Shown one piece after another: positions 30,600-43,031 of a stretch of 64,000 nt of DNA. The first letter of the stretch is position 1, and every line of letters begins with the position of its first letter. The notes below the pieces were generated by a model that had not been told where the DNA came from, made no database searches, and worked only from the letters and a program-made list of their open reading frames with translations. The stretch comes from Neurospora crassa OR74A (lineage: Eukaryota > Ascomycota > Sordariomycetes > Sordariales > Sordariaceae). The translations under genes were made by a program, and so were the position numbers. The stretch covers positions 434,001 to 498,000 of the forward strand of contig NC_026506.1 of assembly GCF_000182925.2 (NCBI RefSeq), in the 5' to 3' direction.

Positions 30600-31712
30600 G
30601 GGGCAATGACACGCTTGATGCTTCTCCGAAAAGTTTTGTATGCCCGACGTCCAAGTTCCTCGGCTTGTACTTGATAGGTGTCCGGAAAAAAAAAGTTGAA
30701 CCCTCAACCGCAGGAATTGCTACCTGTAACGACTGCAGCATCAAGTTTGCGCGAGTTTATCCGACATTGTGCGTGCATATATGCCACAAAAAACCGGTAC
30801 AGATAACGGACGACGCGAAACAGTCAGGCTCGGGAATATCTGAGAGGTTTTTAGGAGCTTAATGAACTCGATGGGCCGGGCGTGCATCGGACCGCAGAAC
30901 ATGGATGTTGCGCCTTCCCACTTGACAGAACATGAGATGCTTGTTGGTATGAGATTTGAGCTTGAATCATCAAGCCTGCCGCAGGTCGAGCTATTCACGT
31001 GTTACATTTTGTGTATCACAACTCTACCGAGGAGAAATGTACGAGTGTCCGAGTAGCAGTTTTGGGTCGGGCAGGCGACGACTGGAGTGGGACACAACTT
31101 GACTATTGACGGGAGTTTCTGACTTGTAGGGTAATTTGGCCTCCTAGTTTTTCTGCTGAATGTCTACCTACCTACTGCTTGCCACCAATCAACTACGAAA
31201 ATATCCAACGCTTGGTGACTACTATACTACCTGTTCTTTGTTGAAGAGGTAAGGATCGTAAGGGGCTTTGTTTTCACGATCCTCGGTACCTAGTCCCATG
31301 CATGGTACCAGGGTGTTACCCAACTAACAGGGGCCCTGCACAGTTGGCCAGCGCAGCGTTAAGCAACCATCTCAGTCATTTCTTTTTCGCAGTCTCTGTG
31401 CAATTCCGTGTATTCTACAGCAAAAGTCGTGTCTTTTGTTGGATCCGTAAAGGTACCTCTACACGATTAGGTATATTTTACTTCCCCTTTTGTTCTCCAT
31501 ATTCCGTCGGTTTTACTCATCCTACCCACGACCGAAATACATGTTTACCTGTAAGTCTCGTCCTGCCTTTCATCTTTTCGTCGTATTTCTTCGATATCGT
31601 CCCGACGGGCATCAAACTGCTACAGCCTGAGTTTGGATCTCTTCCACTTGACTTGCAACGGCGGCTAGCGATCCTTCCTGCTCGTCGCTACTCGTGCAGT
31701 GTCAGAACATCA
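30600..31712. other. Intergenic, no supported gene
   Basis: Short frames only; contains CTACCTACCTAC near 31160 and TACCTCTA at 31454. Confidence 0.5.
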
Positions 31713-32345
31713 TCATCTGGTATGTTCGATATAACATGCGTCCTCCTTCATCTCGTTTGATCTTTTATCCGTGGCTGTGTGCTGTTTTGTCGGCATCCGG
31801 GTAGTACCGGCGCCATCGCTACCGTTGGTAGTGCCGTTGTCAATAAGTCCGTCCAGCTGCTCTACCATATCCCCATCCTTCTCCGTAACATCATCCAAGT
31901 CCATTCCTTCTTCTGCCGTTTGGTCGACGCCGCCGAAACAATGGCGTGCATGTTGGTGTCGTCGGCAGTGCACGCGACATCTGTGTCGTCTTTTGCGGGG
32001 AGGAAGATAATCCGGCAAGTAACGAAGCCATACCACGGTTAGTAGTACTGAGTAAGTATCATAACAAGCCGGCCGAGCTGTACTCGGAGTTGCGGGCCCT
32101 GGAATGTTCACTGAAGCGTCCGGGTGGATGGTAGGCGACACTGCCGTTTGGCGAGTCTCGTCCTTGGAGGCGATGGTTACGTTTCTATCGGCTTCACTTG
32201 GTTTTGGAGGGGGCTCCGTTGGACAGGCATGGTGAGAAAAACATTCGTTGTCGCTTTGGTCCATGCTGGGCAGAGCTGGCGGGATGGGTATGGTGGTTGA
32301 TGGTTGTAGTTGTGCCATTAAGAAGCACATATTGTGTTGGTTCAT
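31713..32345 (-). CDS. Hypothetical polar/acidic protein (210 aa)
   Basis: The first ATG in frame is at 32345 (MNQHNMCFLMAQLQP); the second, MAQLQPSTTIPIPP, is an alternative. Residues 1-95 are Pro/Ser/Thr-rich. A central stretch (SVLLTVVWLRYLPDYLPPRKRRHR) is out of character and may be a retained intron, since ACTACTAACCG, a good branch-site sequence, and GT/AG signals occur there. The last 90 residues are acidic (GMDLDDVTEKDGDMVEQLDG). No family recognised. The frame runs 633 bases without a stop in balanced DNA, which favours a real gene. Confidence 0.45.
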   Translation of the reverse strand: MNQHNMCFLMAQLQPSTTIPIPPALPSMDQSDNECFSHHACPTEPPPKPSEADRNVTIASKDETRQTAVSPTIHPDASVNIPGPATPSTARPACYDTYSVLLTVVWLRYLPDYLPPRKRRHRCRVHCRRHQHARHCFGGVDQTAEEGMDLDDVTEKDGDMVEQLDGLIDNGTTNGSDGAGTTRMPTKQHTATDKRSNEMKEDACYIEHTR

Positions 32346-32499
32346 TGTTGTGATTTTGTTGGCTATGGTGATGGTAAAAGTGATGAGAGATAGAAGATTG
32401 GATTTGGATTGTGTGAACAAGACATAATGTGTCTAAACCTTAAATACCTCTACCTAATAAAACAGTTCGTTGCTTGGGGAAAGAGACAGGAAATCTGAC

Positions 32500-34320
32500 C
32501 TCTACCCCTCAACAGATGAGTTGGGAATTGGTTTGAATTGCAGCCACAACTACCTCTAGTTACTTGGCAGACCCCCAGATTTTCTTGATTGAAGTGCATC
32601 TCCTCATCATGTCTACATATGCGCCCCGCGTCCGCAGGGAACCCCTCATCACAACGGTCAACTCAAGAAAAGAAGAACAAGAGATGAAGCGGTCATTGGG
32701 CGTTCAACGCTCTTCCAACTGATGAGTTCAAGACGATCATAATTTAAGGAAAAATCTAGGTCTAGAGGTATCTTCAGTTCGCGGGTGCTAAATTCTTCTT
32801 TTCCATTCCGGTCCATTCGTCGCCCACCGCCCAGCCAACTTGCCAACAAAGATAACATGAACTGCAGCTGGCAAGAAGTATTTGATTCGTGGCCCTGCAT
32901 GAATCTGATTGCGGACACATCGCCCGGAACATAATTGATGCAGCGCCTCTCCGTCCCGTCTTCCTTCCGTTCGGCACTGAATGACACTCCGCCCTTGCTT
33001 GACCCCACGACCACCGTCCTCTCCAGCTTCGAGTCCCCAGAGTCGGCATTGGAGTTCCATCGAGTCTTGCGTGCTAAATTCGATCTAACCTGCCGCTATA
33101 GGTTCCTTTTACAAACCCTAAGCCACTGCCCAGACTGTTGCACCCCTTCCATCCGCTCTTCAAACTCTGTGACCTCCTCCTCCAGTCCCCTCCAGTAGTC
33201 GCCTCCCTCCCCATCCCCCCTCCGCATACCCCCTCACCGTCCTCACCAACCGCGGCGTATCCTCATTCATCAACACCCACAACCGCCACACCGCCTCGCG
33301 CAACATCCGCTGTTCGTTCCGCGTGTGCCACGCAACCCATCACAGCCTTGCCTCTTCCGTCAGCGGCACGACGTTCCAGAGGAGATGGGAATTAACTTGC
33401 CGCTATCTGGTGTCGTGGATGTGTTGGACGCGGACAACCACAGCGTGGGCTTGGAGGATGTGGTGTAGGTGGCGGAGCCAAGTGGTGATGAGGTGGTGGA
33501 AGAGGGGGTCTTGAGCGGGGAGAGGGTGCTGGTGGCACTGGGGGTGATTGAGGTTGTGGTCGAGGTTGGGGGTGAGGAAGTGGTTGGGATGAGGGTGATG
33601 GTTGTGCTGGGGGCGGTGATGGTTGTGTTGCTGGGGGTGGTGTTGGGGTTGCTGATGGTGATGGTTTTTAACCGGGGATCCATCTCCGGATGTGGCGAGC
33701 GAAGGGGGTGATGTTTCTCGCGTCTCAGCGCTGTTGTTCGAGATGGATTTGAAGTTGGTGAACCCCGGTGTTGTGGCTACCGATGAGGTGAAGGAGGAGG
33801 AGGAGCGGGAGGAGGAGGATGCAAAGGAGTTTGGTGGCACGTTGTGGGAATTCGCAGCCAAAGAAACCCATCTCAATCCATACTCTCCTTCCCCTGTTGG
33901 TGAAGTACCCATGATTCGCCTGTGCGAATGCGCTGCAGGCCTGTATGACCTGTTCCGTTCTGGGCTCATGCTTCGTCGTGCGGTAGTGGTACCACGTGCA
34001 CTCCATTCGGTCAAAGATGGCCAGCGAAAAGTGTTCTTCGTGGCAGATCGGGATGCACCACTATCTTGTCAGCGACAGAAAAGCTTCTTCCGCTGGGCCA
34101 ACACCCATCAGGGACGGATTTCCTGTGGCATCTCCAATTACGACTTGGGCAGTTCCGGTACCAGGCATCGGCCTCCTCTTCACTGATGTCTGTGTTGCCG
34201 CTGGTTCCGTTGCTGGTGGTGGCGTCTACAGCGGTGCTGGCCTTGTTCGATGCCATGTTTGAGGTTTGCTTGGTCAGGTTCTCACTGGTCCACAAGCGGT
34301 ATGCTTTTGTGTGATGGTTT
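32500..34320. other. Ambiguous coding-like region, strand unresolved
   Basis: Plus: 32935-33198 contains LSSFESPESALEFHRVLRAK, then in another frame at about 33,230-33,420 VLTNRGVSSFINTHNRHTAS, which read like parts of one decayed protein. Minus: an ATG at 34256 starts MASNKASTAVDATTSNGTSG with EEEADAWYRN. After a possible intron or frameshift, a long open frame (34,050-33,403) is Ser-rich then extremely His/Pro/Asn-rich. The GGTGGTG-type simple sequence at 33,470-33,660 makes both strands open and inflates frame lengths. I cannot choose a gene model. Confidence 0.3.
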
Positions 34321-34821
34321 CCATCACTTAGACTTAGTACCCCTGGACTTGGTCCCCTGGTTCCTCAGAGGCGCGTTGTGACATGGCGTTGGACATGACG
34401 GGGGAATTTTCTGCGGGTCGGTAGAAAGTTTTTCTTGACCGTGGAGGATGTAAGCGGAGATGATGTCTTGGTGATGTCCGCTTCTTGTGGAAAGTAAGAA
34501 GTGATGGAATTCCTTGGGTTCGTTGGTGAATTTGTTGTTCGTGGTAAACACAGAATGGACTGGAGATGAACTTCTGATGTTAGACCTTGTCTGGCGAGAA
34601 AAGAACTGAAGTGGAAAGCAATTGGGGAAGAGATCCCCGACACTCTATTATGTCCCCTAGGCGTAGTTTCCTGCTCGACGCCTTCCTGGAAAATTGGTAG
34701 TCCTCGGCCATCCTAAATATCTGGTAGTTGCAGGCCGAAAGAGGCCATGATCAATATGACCGGCAGCTTTCAGAAACGATTCGGGCTTTCCTGTCGCGCA
34801 CGAATATCTTCGGACATATTT

Positions 34822-34859
34822 GGACTTGCATTGAGTATATGGACTTGCATTGAGTATAT
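34822..34859 (+). repeat. Perfect 19-bp tandem duplication
   Basis: GGACTTGCATTGAGTATAT occurs twice back to back. Recent small duplication in non-coding DNA. Confidence 0.95.
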
Positions 34860-36620
34860 GTGCCGTGCTTGAACCTTATGGTTACCACGTACATATTAAG
34901 TATGATGTCCGTCTGCTCAATCATAAAATTCCTTTTCATGCCTTCTATGCACGTAACTGCTCCGGGAAAAAAATTGATGTCACGAGTTTCTTTGGTTTGG
35001 AAGGCGCTGTGATCGAGCTCAGTATCAGAACGATTGAGGTACGCCTGTCTCCTTCTCCTTCCCCCTTTTTCCCTCTTTCGACTGCTGTTGTTCTTGCCTG
35101 ATTGCTTTTCCTGCAACACCGCAAGCATTGTTGTATCGAGCCGTCGAGTCGTCTTGCCGGCCCCAGACTCCTGCTCAGATTTCGAACCACAGGTAATGAT
35201 GTGCTCGCTTACTATTCTGCTCCATCTCTACTTCCCCATCTCTGCAACATCTTCCAACACAACAGTGATAGTCAGCAAGACGTCAAACCCAACAGTCCCT
35301 TGGATTCCAGCTGCCATACTTTGGTGCCTTATGAGCATCATCCGATTTTGGGTAAGGTTCGAATCATGCATCTGGACTTCATTGCACGGCGATATTTCGA
35401 TATCCGATTTCCCCAAAGCAAACAACAAAACTCGACGGTACAACTCACAATGTCTGGCAAATAGCGCACACATATATGCACACAGCAACATCCATGCATC
35501 AATACCTATTCACGATAATGAGTCCGAGACGATGTCGTGCCTTTGGCGCCGAAGGATGCACGGTTGGTCCGAGCCTGACTTTTGACTTAAACTCCCGAAG
35601 ACCCCCGGAATTCCAATGTGTTTGCCTCAGTCTGTCTGCCTGTATGCTGCCCGTCAAGTGCCCCTTCTGTTAGCGTGAAGTTCCCAGACAAAATTGAAAA
35701 TATCCATGATATTTCGACGACTATGGTACGACGACAAAATATTGCACCAGCGTTCCATGAATTCTGGAAATCTGTCACTTGAGAAATTTCCATCCCGTTT
35801 CCCTTTTCGCATCAAATTTCTCATCTCATTATTATTTGAGTATAGCTTCAGCCCAGCCCGACGATTGTCTTTTTCTGATGGACAGTTTCCCTGTTGATCG
35901 GACAATCTTTCGTTTCTCTTGGTCCTAACACCGTCGCTTCCGCATAGGACGGCGGTTGCGAACCATCGGCATGTTTGCTCATGCTTTGAGCGTCACTTTT
36001 CCCAGCTGGAGGTGTCAAACCAGCACTGCAAACAGCTGTGCACAGTTTCATGCAGACAGAATTGTCTACATTGCGTGATGAGCCTGGCGAACTCTAGGAG
36101 CCTCGTGCCCTGCCCTTCCCTACGATTTCTTCCGTTTCCAGAGGTCGCCTGCCTGTTGCTGCCAGTTGGAGTCACCCAGGCACTCTCGTGGAAGCTCAAC
36201 ACCGGGGCGATAGCAGGCTTACGGAAACCGAAACGGAGCATCCCCGAACGCGACAGAACGGTCAGGACAGTAACGGATCGAAAAGGAAACCCCTGAAGAG
36301 TTCAAGAAAAGCTGAAAAGGCAAGCAAGGTGGATGGAACAGAATCGGAAGCAGAGGGAGAATGAAACTCCAGACGAGAAGAAGAAGGAAAGGCTGGAAAT
36401 GCGGTAAATATACCACAATATAGGCCCTTTTCGCTGCACTGCATTGATGTTGTTGATACTTCCAATCCAATTAAGTTGTCATATGCTTCGACGACCGCGT
36501 TGGTTTCACCTTGTATTCTCTTCGTTTCCTTCCAGCTTGTTCAACAGCTTGCGGATGGCTTCACGGAGAGTGAGCACGTTGTTGGATGACATCTTCGGGT
36601 TGAGGGTGAGGAGTGAATGA
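34860..36620. other. No supported gene
   Basis: Several frames of 65-180 codons on both strands overlap; none has a domain. The plus-strand frame 35034-35585 (183 codons) is the longest but reads like pyrimidine-rich non-coding DNA. Confidence 0.4.
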
Positions 36621-36639
36621 TATTTAATAGAATCCTTTG

Positions 36640-37330
36640 GTCAGTACGTATTGAGTGTATTTGTTGGCAGAGAAAGAAAAGTCAGGAAATGGGCAGGGAC
36701 GAACGGATACACGGACAGCATCCGGCGGACAGCGTCGGCTAAGCTCTCAGGGGTACCTCTAGGGTTAAGGGTTATAATGAACGTTTGGAAACTGTCGTGC
36801 ATTACGAGAGGGAAGTCGAACATGCGGCGGCTGCTTGTGCCGTTGTAGGCGCTGTAGAGCCCAACAGTCCAACTGAGGGAAACCAAAGAAGGATTTTGTG
36901 GGTTGATACCAAGGTTGACCGCTTGGAAGACGGTCAGCACTTTGCGGACATGCTCGACGTGTTCTTCTGCTGTTTTACTGAAAATGATGACGTCGTCAAT
37001 GTAAGCGCGGCAGAAATGCCTGTACTTGCTCAGACGTTTGTTTGTCCACGAATCGCTGAGCGTAGGATGGCGAAGTTTTGAAGCCCATCAAAGCAACCAG
37101 GCTGACTTCCAGTCCTTGATGCATGAACCAGCGTGGCACGGGAAACCCCATGTTGGTCGCCTTTGAGAACCCTTGGAGTGGCGCCTGGCATCGTCGATAA
37201 TGAGAGGATGAGAGTCAATGGTATAGGAAGTTAATAGATCTACTCTTTGTTCAATTAGGTCATTCGTCACAATAGGAAGGTCGATGCTATGAGGACAAAC
37301 ACATGATAGCTTCAAAGCTCGCACAATCCT
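36640..37330 (-). mobile_element. Ty3/gypsy-type reverse transcriptase fragment, broken fossil
   Basis: The minus strand shows the RT palm signature: an FxTSPSYAQRF-like block before a YIDD catalytic tetrad (codons at about 37003-36992), followed by a VLTVFQAVNLGINPQ-type helix. Only a part of RT is present; no LTR, RNase H or integrase was found next to it. The fragment is interrupted by several breaks. It has normal GC content and retains CpA, unlike the RIPed element at the left end, so it belongs to a different lineage or escaped RIP, perhaps because it is short and single-copy. Confidence 0.65.
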
Positions 37331-40300
37331 GAGATTAATACCGTCACATGTACCCAGCCAAGTGGAAGATGATCGGGAGGATCATTATTTTGAAGGGGGG
37401 CATTGTGAAGCGATGAACCACGCCGGTCGGGATGACTGACAGGCGCGCGGGCACATTCTTAGCATACCAGACAGTATCGGAGCAAGAAGCTCGCTTATCG
37501 AGCTGCCCGCTGAAAAAGAATTCCCCAGAACAACAACAATAACATCACAGATCATCCTGATTCTTCTTGGTCACACATCTTATAGCGGTGGTCCGGTCGT
37601 GACCTTTGGCGCCGGAGGTGGTCACACGATGGATTGGTCTATCGTATGCAGTCATGTTGTAATGTGGCGTATTCAATCCATTGTAGGTGGTTGATCCAGG
37701 CGGGATTCTGATGATGTGAGTGGCAGGGATCTAATACATCAGATATGATTTCGATCGGACAATCACAGGGCGACGGCATCGTGGATTGGATACGCCAAAA
37801 GATATAGTGTTGTGGCGGGTACTACGAGTAACTTCACATTAGAACTGAGTTGAAGAGAAGTGGAAGTGAAGGAGAGAAACACCGAGTCTTGACGGTTCTC
37901 AATAAACTCTCGGCGAGGCATGATGTGGATGATCAAGAGAAAGAAAAATGTCAAACCGATCTGGGAATCGGGAGTCCAGCTGCTATAGCCGGCTCCCATC
38001 ATCCTGACCAACCGCAACTGATCCAATAAACCCATCCCCCTTGACGACTTAGGTTGGAGAGGCTTATTTCCAATCTGTTTTCTGGATGCTGCTTCCAGTT
38101 CGCGGGAATAAGCACCGAGTTCAAGGTTGGAGTTGGCTGTTCAAGCAAACTAACGGTTTCTCACCGTGAGTAGGTACTGAGACCATACGCTACAACGCAC
38201 CTTCCAGCATCCAACTTTCTCACTGGACATGCCCGGTGGCGGAAAGCCCTTGTTCTATGCAGCAGGAAGCTGGCCTGGCAGGACGGCACCCACTATCTTA
38301 GACCGTCGGGTGGCTCTCATCCAATACAGTGATGATCGTGGCAGCAACATTGGAAGAAAGGAGACATGTGCTTAGAAGTATCTTTCCTTGTGAGTATCGT
38401 CCCACATCCTTCAACTGAATTCTAGCAGCCTGTTTGACCACGGCGGTTACTCCTTCTGCCTTCTCGAGACTGAGAAGCTGTGGTCACCGGGAGGCTCTTG
38501 TTGTGTGCGGCGGTTGGTCAATGGCAGGTTCTTTCGTCTCAGCCTGCCGTGTGCTTGGCCGTCTTGGACATCAGATATTTGCACCTTCATGACAGGGGGC
38601 TGACGACGGAACCCGAGGTACGGCTGCCTGGATGGGGGAGCTTGTGTCGGTGGCAAGGAAAGGAAGAGGTTTCGAATGCCCATCAGCTGATATCGTCGCG
38701 TGGCGGGGGAGCAATTCCGGAATTGACATTGATACTCGGCTGTCGCGAGAGGCAGGTTCGGTTGTTGTTGTTGTTGTTGTTAGCAAGGGCAAGTTCAAAC
38801 GAGCAAGGTTCTTTCTGCCTGTTGCCTTGGGGACCTCTGATGTCGGCACCGACGGAACCCCCCATCCGGCAGTCACGCATCGCAGTCGGTCCCGTCGTGT
38901 CTGTTGAAAGAGAAAGAAGTTGAAAGAGAAAGAAGGGACGAGTCCTGGAGTACCTAGGTGTAGACGAGACAGGAACCAAGCAGGGGCACTGAGGGGATGT
39001 GACAGGAAGTGGGGCTTGCAAGTGCAAGTGCAAGTCCCCTCAGTGCAAGAAGTGGGACTTGGACTGCCTCTTTCGTCAGTGTAATGGCATGTGATTGGCT
39101 ACAGTCTGGCTCTCAAGGTACTTGGGTACTCTGGTTACCGCCTTAGGTACCGCCTTGGGTACTGCCCCGGTGACGGCGCTCGCTCAGCTTGCTCCCGTCT
39201 GCTGGCCGTGAGAGCCTTCCCGTCTGTGTTGGAGGGGCTGCTGCCTGCCCTAGAGGTACTTACTCAACTCGATCAACAACCACCACCCGTCCATGCCTTA
39301 CGAACCCTCTCTTACCCGACCCTCAACATGATGCTCCTACCACGACAGCCAACATCTCGTCAAGATGCCGTCAACATGGGAAGGCGATACAAGGTGATTC
39401 AACATGGCCTCCCCGAGTGATTGTGATCTCTCGACTGGTATAAGATGCCCCAGTCCCCCTCAGTTCTCTCACTTCAGTTCTCTCTCTCGCTCGACAAACC
39501 AGCACCCTCAACATATCTTTTCCAACATCTCATCACTTGTCTTGTATCTTTCGGCATCTCGATATCTTCTTCCACCTTTTTGTCCCGTTTTCTTTCTTTT
39601 TTTGTCTTTTGCCTTTCTTGCTTGTCTCCATCAGCGAAACCCATCTCAGCTCGTGTCTTCGTCAAGCCAGCTTTGTTGGTCACGTTCAACATGAGCCCAG
39701 TGTTCCTCTCAAAAGAAATGCGTTTCCCTTTCTAGGTGAGTCGACTTGACGTCCATTCTTGACCATTTCATTCTGTGCCCGACGCTAACATGCAACGTCA
39801 GTGTAGGAGAAGTTCGAGTCAACTGTGCGGCCTTCATGCGGTACCACCAGCGTCATGCGCCTCGGCCCGGCCTCTGAGCGCAATCACCTCTTCTTCGACC
39901 TTTTCGATGGTACCAGGGGCCACCACACTGCCTTTGACAATCGGCACAGTTGCGTGGGTGACATTGAGTCACAAAAGGACGTGTACAAGTGGGACATCCT
40001 TGGTTGAAACCTCCAAGCTGGCACGTGTAAGTACCTACATTCTCTGGCTTCCAAGGATACGGACGCAAGAAACTGCAAACATGGCCACGATACTAACAGA
40101 GTGGCAGACACTGTGTCATTCCAAATTCGCCAGCAGCCCAACTTGCCCTGATCTACCAGCAGGTCAAACCTCCACAGGTCCTCATTGACCCCACCGAACC
40201 TACGGGTGCTTCTCTCCCTCTTCAAACGCGACATCCCGCCTTGGGTGATCTGGAGGCGAGACTGCCGGCGTGGCAGAATGGCATCAGTGCTCCTGATTCT

Positions 40301-42156
40301 CAGCAGAAACAGGCGGCGCCGCCGCAATCAGTTCAGTCCCATGCTGACCAACTGTTTCGATCGACTTGAAGCGCCGATCATAGTTTGTGGCTCTCGGCGT
40401 ACAAGAGTCTCTCAATCAGGTGCGGGTCCTTGTGTTCGGCTTCTGTCCCGCCCGGGGGCACCCTCCCCGAGAGGACAAGGCAGAGTCGCTGCAGACAAGG
40501 CCCGTCGAGCCTTGTACCCCCGAATCTCCCTGAAACTACAAGAATCATTTCGGTGGGGGCTCTGTGCCCCCCAGTATCCCTTTCTTGTGGCTGTTGGTCC
40601 TGCCGGGTTTTCTCTGGTAAAAGGTTCAGGTCGCTCGAGGTCGCCCTTGTTTTTCCTCTCGCCATGTTCTCTGGGCTGGTCAATCCGGTTTCTCCAATTC
40701 TCCCCCACGGTCCTGCCCTTCAACATGAAGGTTACAAGAAGGGGACCAGGGTTGAAGAGGCCAGCCAAGAGCAGCCAGAACGGCACATCAGCCCATTCCT
40801 CCTCCTTGCGAGGAGCCGCCGGAGGTAGATCGGACCAGGTAAGCTTTCCTGTTCTCCTCCTTTACGTGTCAACCTCCACGGCTAATGCGTCGGCTCCCAG
40901 GATCACTATTGGCTACATTTGCATCACCCTGGGACCGAAACACCCACATCCGCACGTTTGCTTTCGGGGAATCGCTACATTCACGCCTCCACCTCCGCAA
41001 GAGCAGTTTGGAGGCCGGTTTGGACAAGCGCAAAGGCGTAGGGGCCGTCCTGGTTTCCTAACGGGCACCATAACGCGCTCGGAGGCATGAGTGCATTTTG
41101 TAGAACGATGGCCGCGAATACATGGCTGCTGCTTCGGCCCTACAGCCTATGATCAGACATGAGATCATTCGGACCAGAATGCAACAGAACATCCCGACCG
41201 TTATGCAGCATTATCACGACCACTTGCCCTTCTGAGATGTCAATCTCTCAGAGTGCGGTAATGTTGTCGCATAATGATCGATTTGATAGACGTGCGCGAT
41301 CGATCGGGCAAGTCTAGAGGAAGGGGGAAGGCGGGTGCCCCCCGGGGTGTTTCTGCTGTCGGTGTTGCGATAATTGGAGAGATAGGAGGAGTGTGTCCAG
41401 TGATCCTCCAAGGTCGAGATCCATTTCGGCCTTAATTCCTACTCCCGAGTCACACATTTACAGCGTGGTGGGGCAGGGACCGACTAAAAGAACCTATGAT
41501 AATGAGAATAGGGGGTTCCGAAGTAAGTTCAGCGCCACCTCTACATCTCTACCTTTTACCACACTCTTGGGTTCCCGTCGTTTTGCTGACATCCATGATT
41601 CCAGCCCGGACATTTGAGAGAAGATCAGGTCTCTCCACGAGCCTTTGTCAGAAGCCGCAGGGTTTGGCACTGCCAGAAATGGTCGCCTTGGCAAGATTTG
41701 ATGCAGAGTCAAGCCGCAGTGAGGCTGTTTCAGTCAGAACCGAGGGCAGGGTTGAGGTAGGCAGTCACTAAGTACTACCCACACTACCCAGCACCAGTAC
41801 CACAGAAGGAGCTTTGGTTAACATGGAAGTGTAACATCAGAACCGAAGTGTTGAACTTGATCGTCCCTTGCTTTGCTCCCGTCCCGGGGCACTGTCACTT
41901 TGACCTGCCGTAGGTTGCCGCTGCCATCGTCGGTTTACGGCCAGACAAACTAGGGGGAACCTTCACTTGTTAGAATCATATCCATTCTCAGGCAATCTTT
42001 TACTTTTAACACTCTTCGTTACGGGCATACATCTCTACTCGAGGATTCACGGTAACAGCTGCCAACCGAATCAAGAGCTCTCATCGACAGGACCTCCACA
42101 AGACATCAACCACAGCCAAAGGTCATCACTTGGAGGATCTACCTCCAGCTGCCAAA
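37331..42156. other. Long stretch without a supported gene
   Basis: A (GTT)n microsatellite lies at 38758-38779 and AAGTGCAAGTGCAAGT at about 39018. A pyrimidine-rich, leader-like stretch at 39430-39690 is followed by a good intron candidate (GTGAGT at 39736 to GTCAG at 39801, branch GCTAACA), so a transcript may start here. Downstream pieces such as LFFDLFDGTRGHHTAFDN near 39,895 could be exons, but no model holds together. Frames at 40185-41090 plus and 40786-40378 minus mirror each other without a domain. Confidence 0.4.
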
Positions 42157-42423
42157 ATGCCCATCATCAACGGCCAGAACACTGGGGATGCCTGGGATTT
42201 TGCAGACGGCTACAACTACGACCAAATCATGTTGGTCTGGGTTCGCGGTCTCTGCACTGCCTGGCTGACCGAATCCGCCATCTCCAACGGGTTTCATTCG
42301 ATGTCAGCCAGTGTCGGTGATACAACCCCTTCGTCCAAGTGTGGGTTTCTGGGTTCTGCACTGCCCGTCTACGACCAAATCATGTTGGTCTGGCTGTGCT
42401 CGCGGTTTAGACCATGCGGTTGA
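42157..42423 (+). CDS. Small hypothetical ORF (88 aa) with an internal direct repeat
   Basis: An ATG at 42157 begins MPIINGQNTGDAWDFADGYN, followed by YDQIMLVWVRGLCTAWLTES and, near the end, YDQIMLVW again. The second YDQIMLVW is encoded by an exact 25-bp repeat of the first. Codon use is typical for coding DNA here up to about 42,320. It may be one exon of a decayed or partially duplicated gene. No family recognised. Confidence 0.3.
   Translation: MPIINGQNTGDAWDFADGYNYDQIMLVWVRGLCTAWLTESAISNGFHSMSASVGDTTPSSKCGFLGSALPVYDQIMLVWLCSRFRPCG
42216..42393 (+). repeat. Exact 25-bp direct repeat (two copies)
   Basis: A 25-mer starting CTACGACCAAATCATGTTGG at 42216-42240 is repeated exactly at 42369-42393, 153 bases later and in the same frame. 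Confidence 0.95.
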
Positions 42424-42688
42424 TTCTCTTCGCAATAGCCACCTTTAATATTTCATTAAACCCTCTGCTGTTTCTCATCAAGGAAACATGTTTCAAAGCA
42501 AATCCGACAACACATACACGTCGCGATGCTACACAGAGAAAGGTCCCAGCCACCCCGCGGATGGCTCGTTCACGATAAATCCTACCAACGAAGCTCGAGT
42601 TGCAACCTTGACCATGACCCTTCCCGGATTAGAACTTGCAAGCAAATGATGTTAACGCCATCCAAGCCGTGCCGGAAAGGAGAGATGT

Positions 42689-43031
42689 GTGAGTTCCTTA
42701 CGTCGGGATGTTGCGGATATTATCACCCCTCGAGCCACGTCCGGCGCGATTCTCTGTACAATGAAAGGAGTGGAGGGCGGGATGAACTCTGCGTCGGCAC
42801 CCACAAACACACTTTCCTTGAGCAACCAACACCTGTCTTTTTTTATCCTTCTTGGGTGCTACCTCCAGTTTACGCACTTCTCCCGTAAGTCTCCCTGTGT
42901 ATACATCAAATCTGCACAAAGCTAACCACACCTCAACAGGTCCCTGCCCCAAGGACTCCGGCTCCGGCGAGAAGATCTGCTACAAGTGCCAGCAGCCTGG
43001 CCACGTTCAGTCCCAGTGCCCCAGCGCTTAA
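42689..43031 (+). pseudogene. 3' end of a CCHC zinc-knuckle protein gene (CNBP/Gis2/Byr3-like), probably decayed
   Basis: An intron at 42885-42939 (GTAAGT; branch GCTAACC; ends CAACAG) joins an upstream frame ending GCYLQFTHFSR to PCPKDSGSGEK, then CYKCQQPGHVQSQCPSA and a stop at 43029-43031. The last knuckle is a perfect CX2CX4HX4C. The junction reconstitutes the end of a preceding, damaged knuckle (HFSRPCP), as expected for the last two knuckles of the fungal Gis2/Byr3 group, which are RNA/ssDNA-binding proteins with several such repeats. Upstream codons lack further clear knuckles, so the copy is truncated or decayed. Intactness of the splice site and last knuckle suggests recent loss or a chimeric gene. 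Confidence 0.5.

Noticed and set aside
33469-33711. Val/Gly-rich 80-codon plus-strand protein
   Set aside because: It is a translation of GGTGGTG/GTTGGG-type simple sequence.
40185-41090. 301-codon plus-strand frame
   Set aside because: No domain, odd composition, and equally long frames on the opposite strand; I could not find a start context or splice support.
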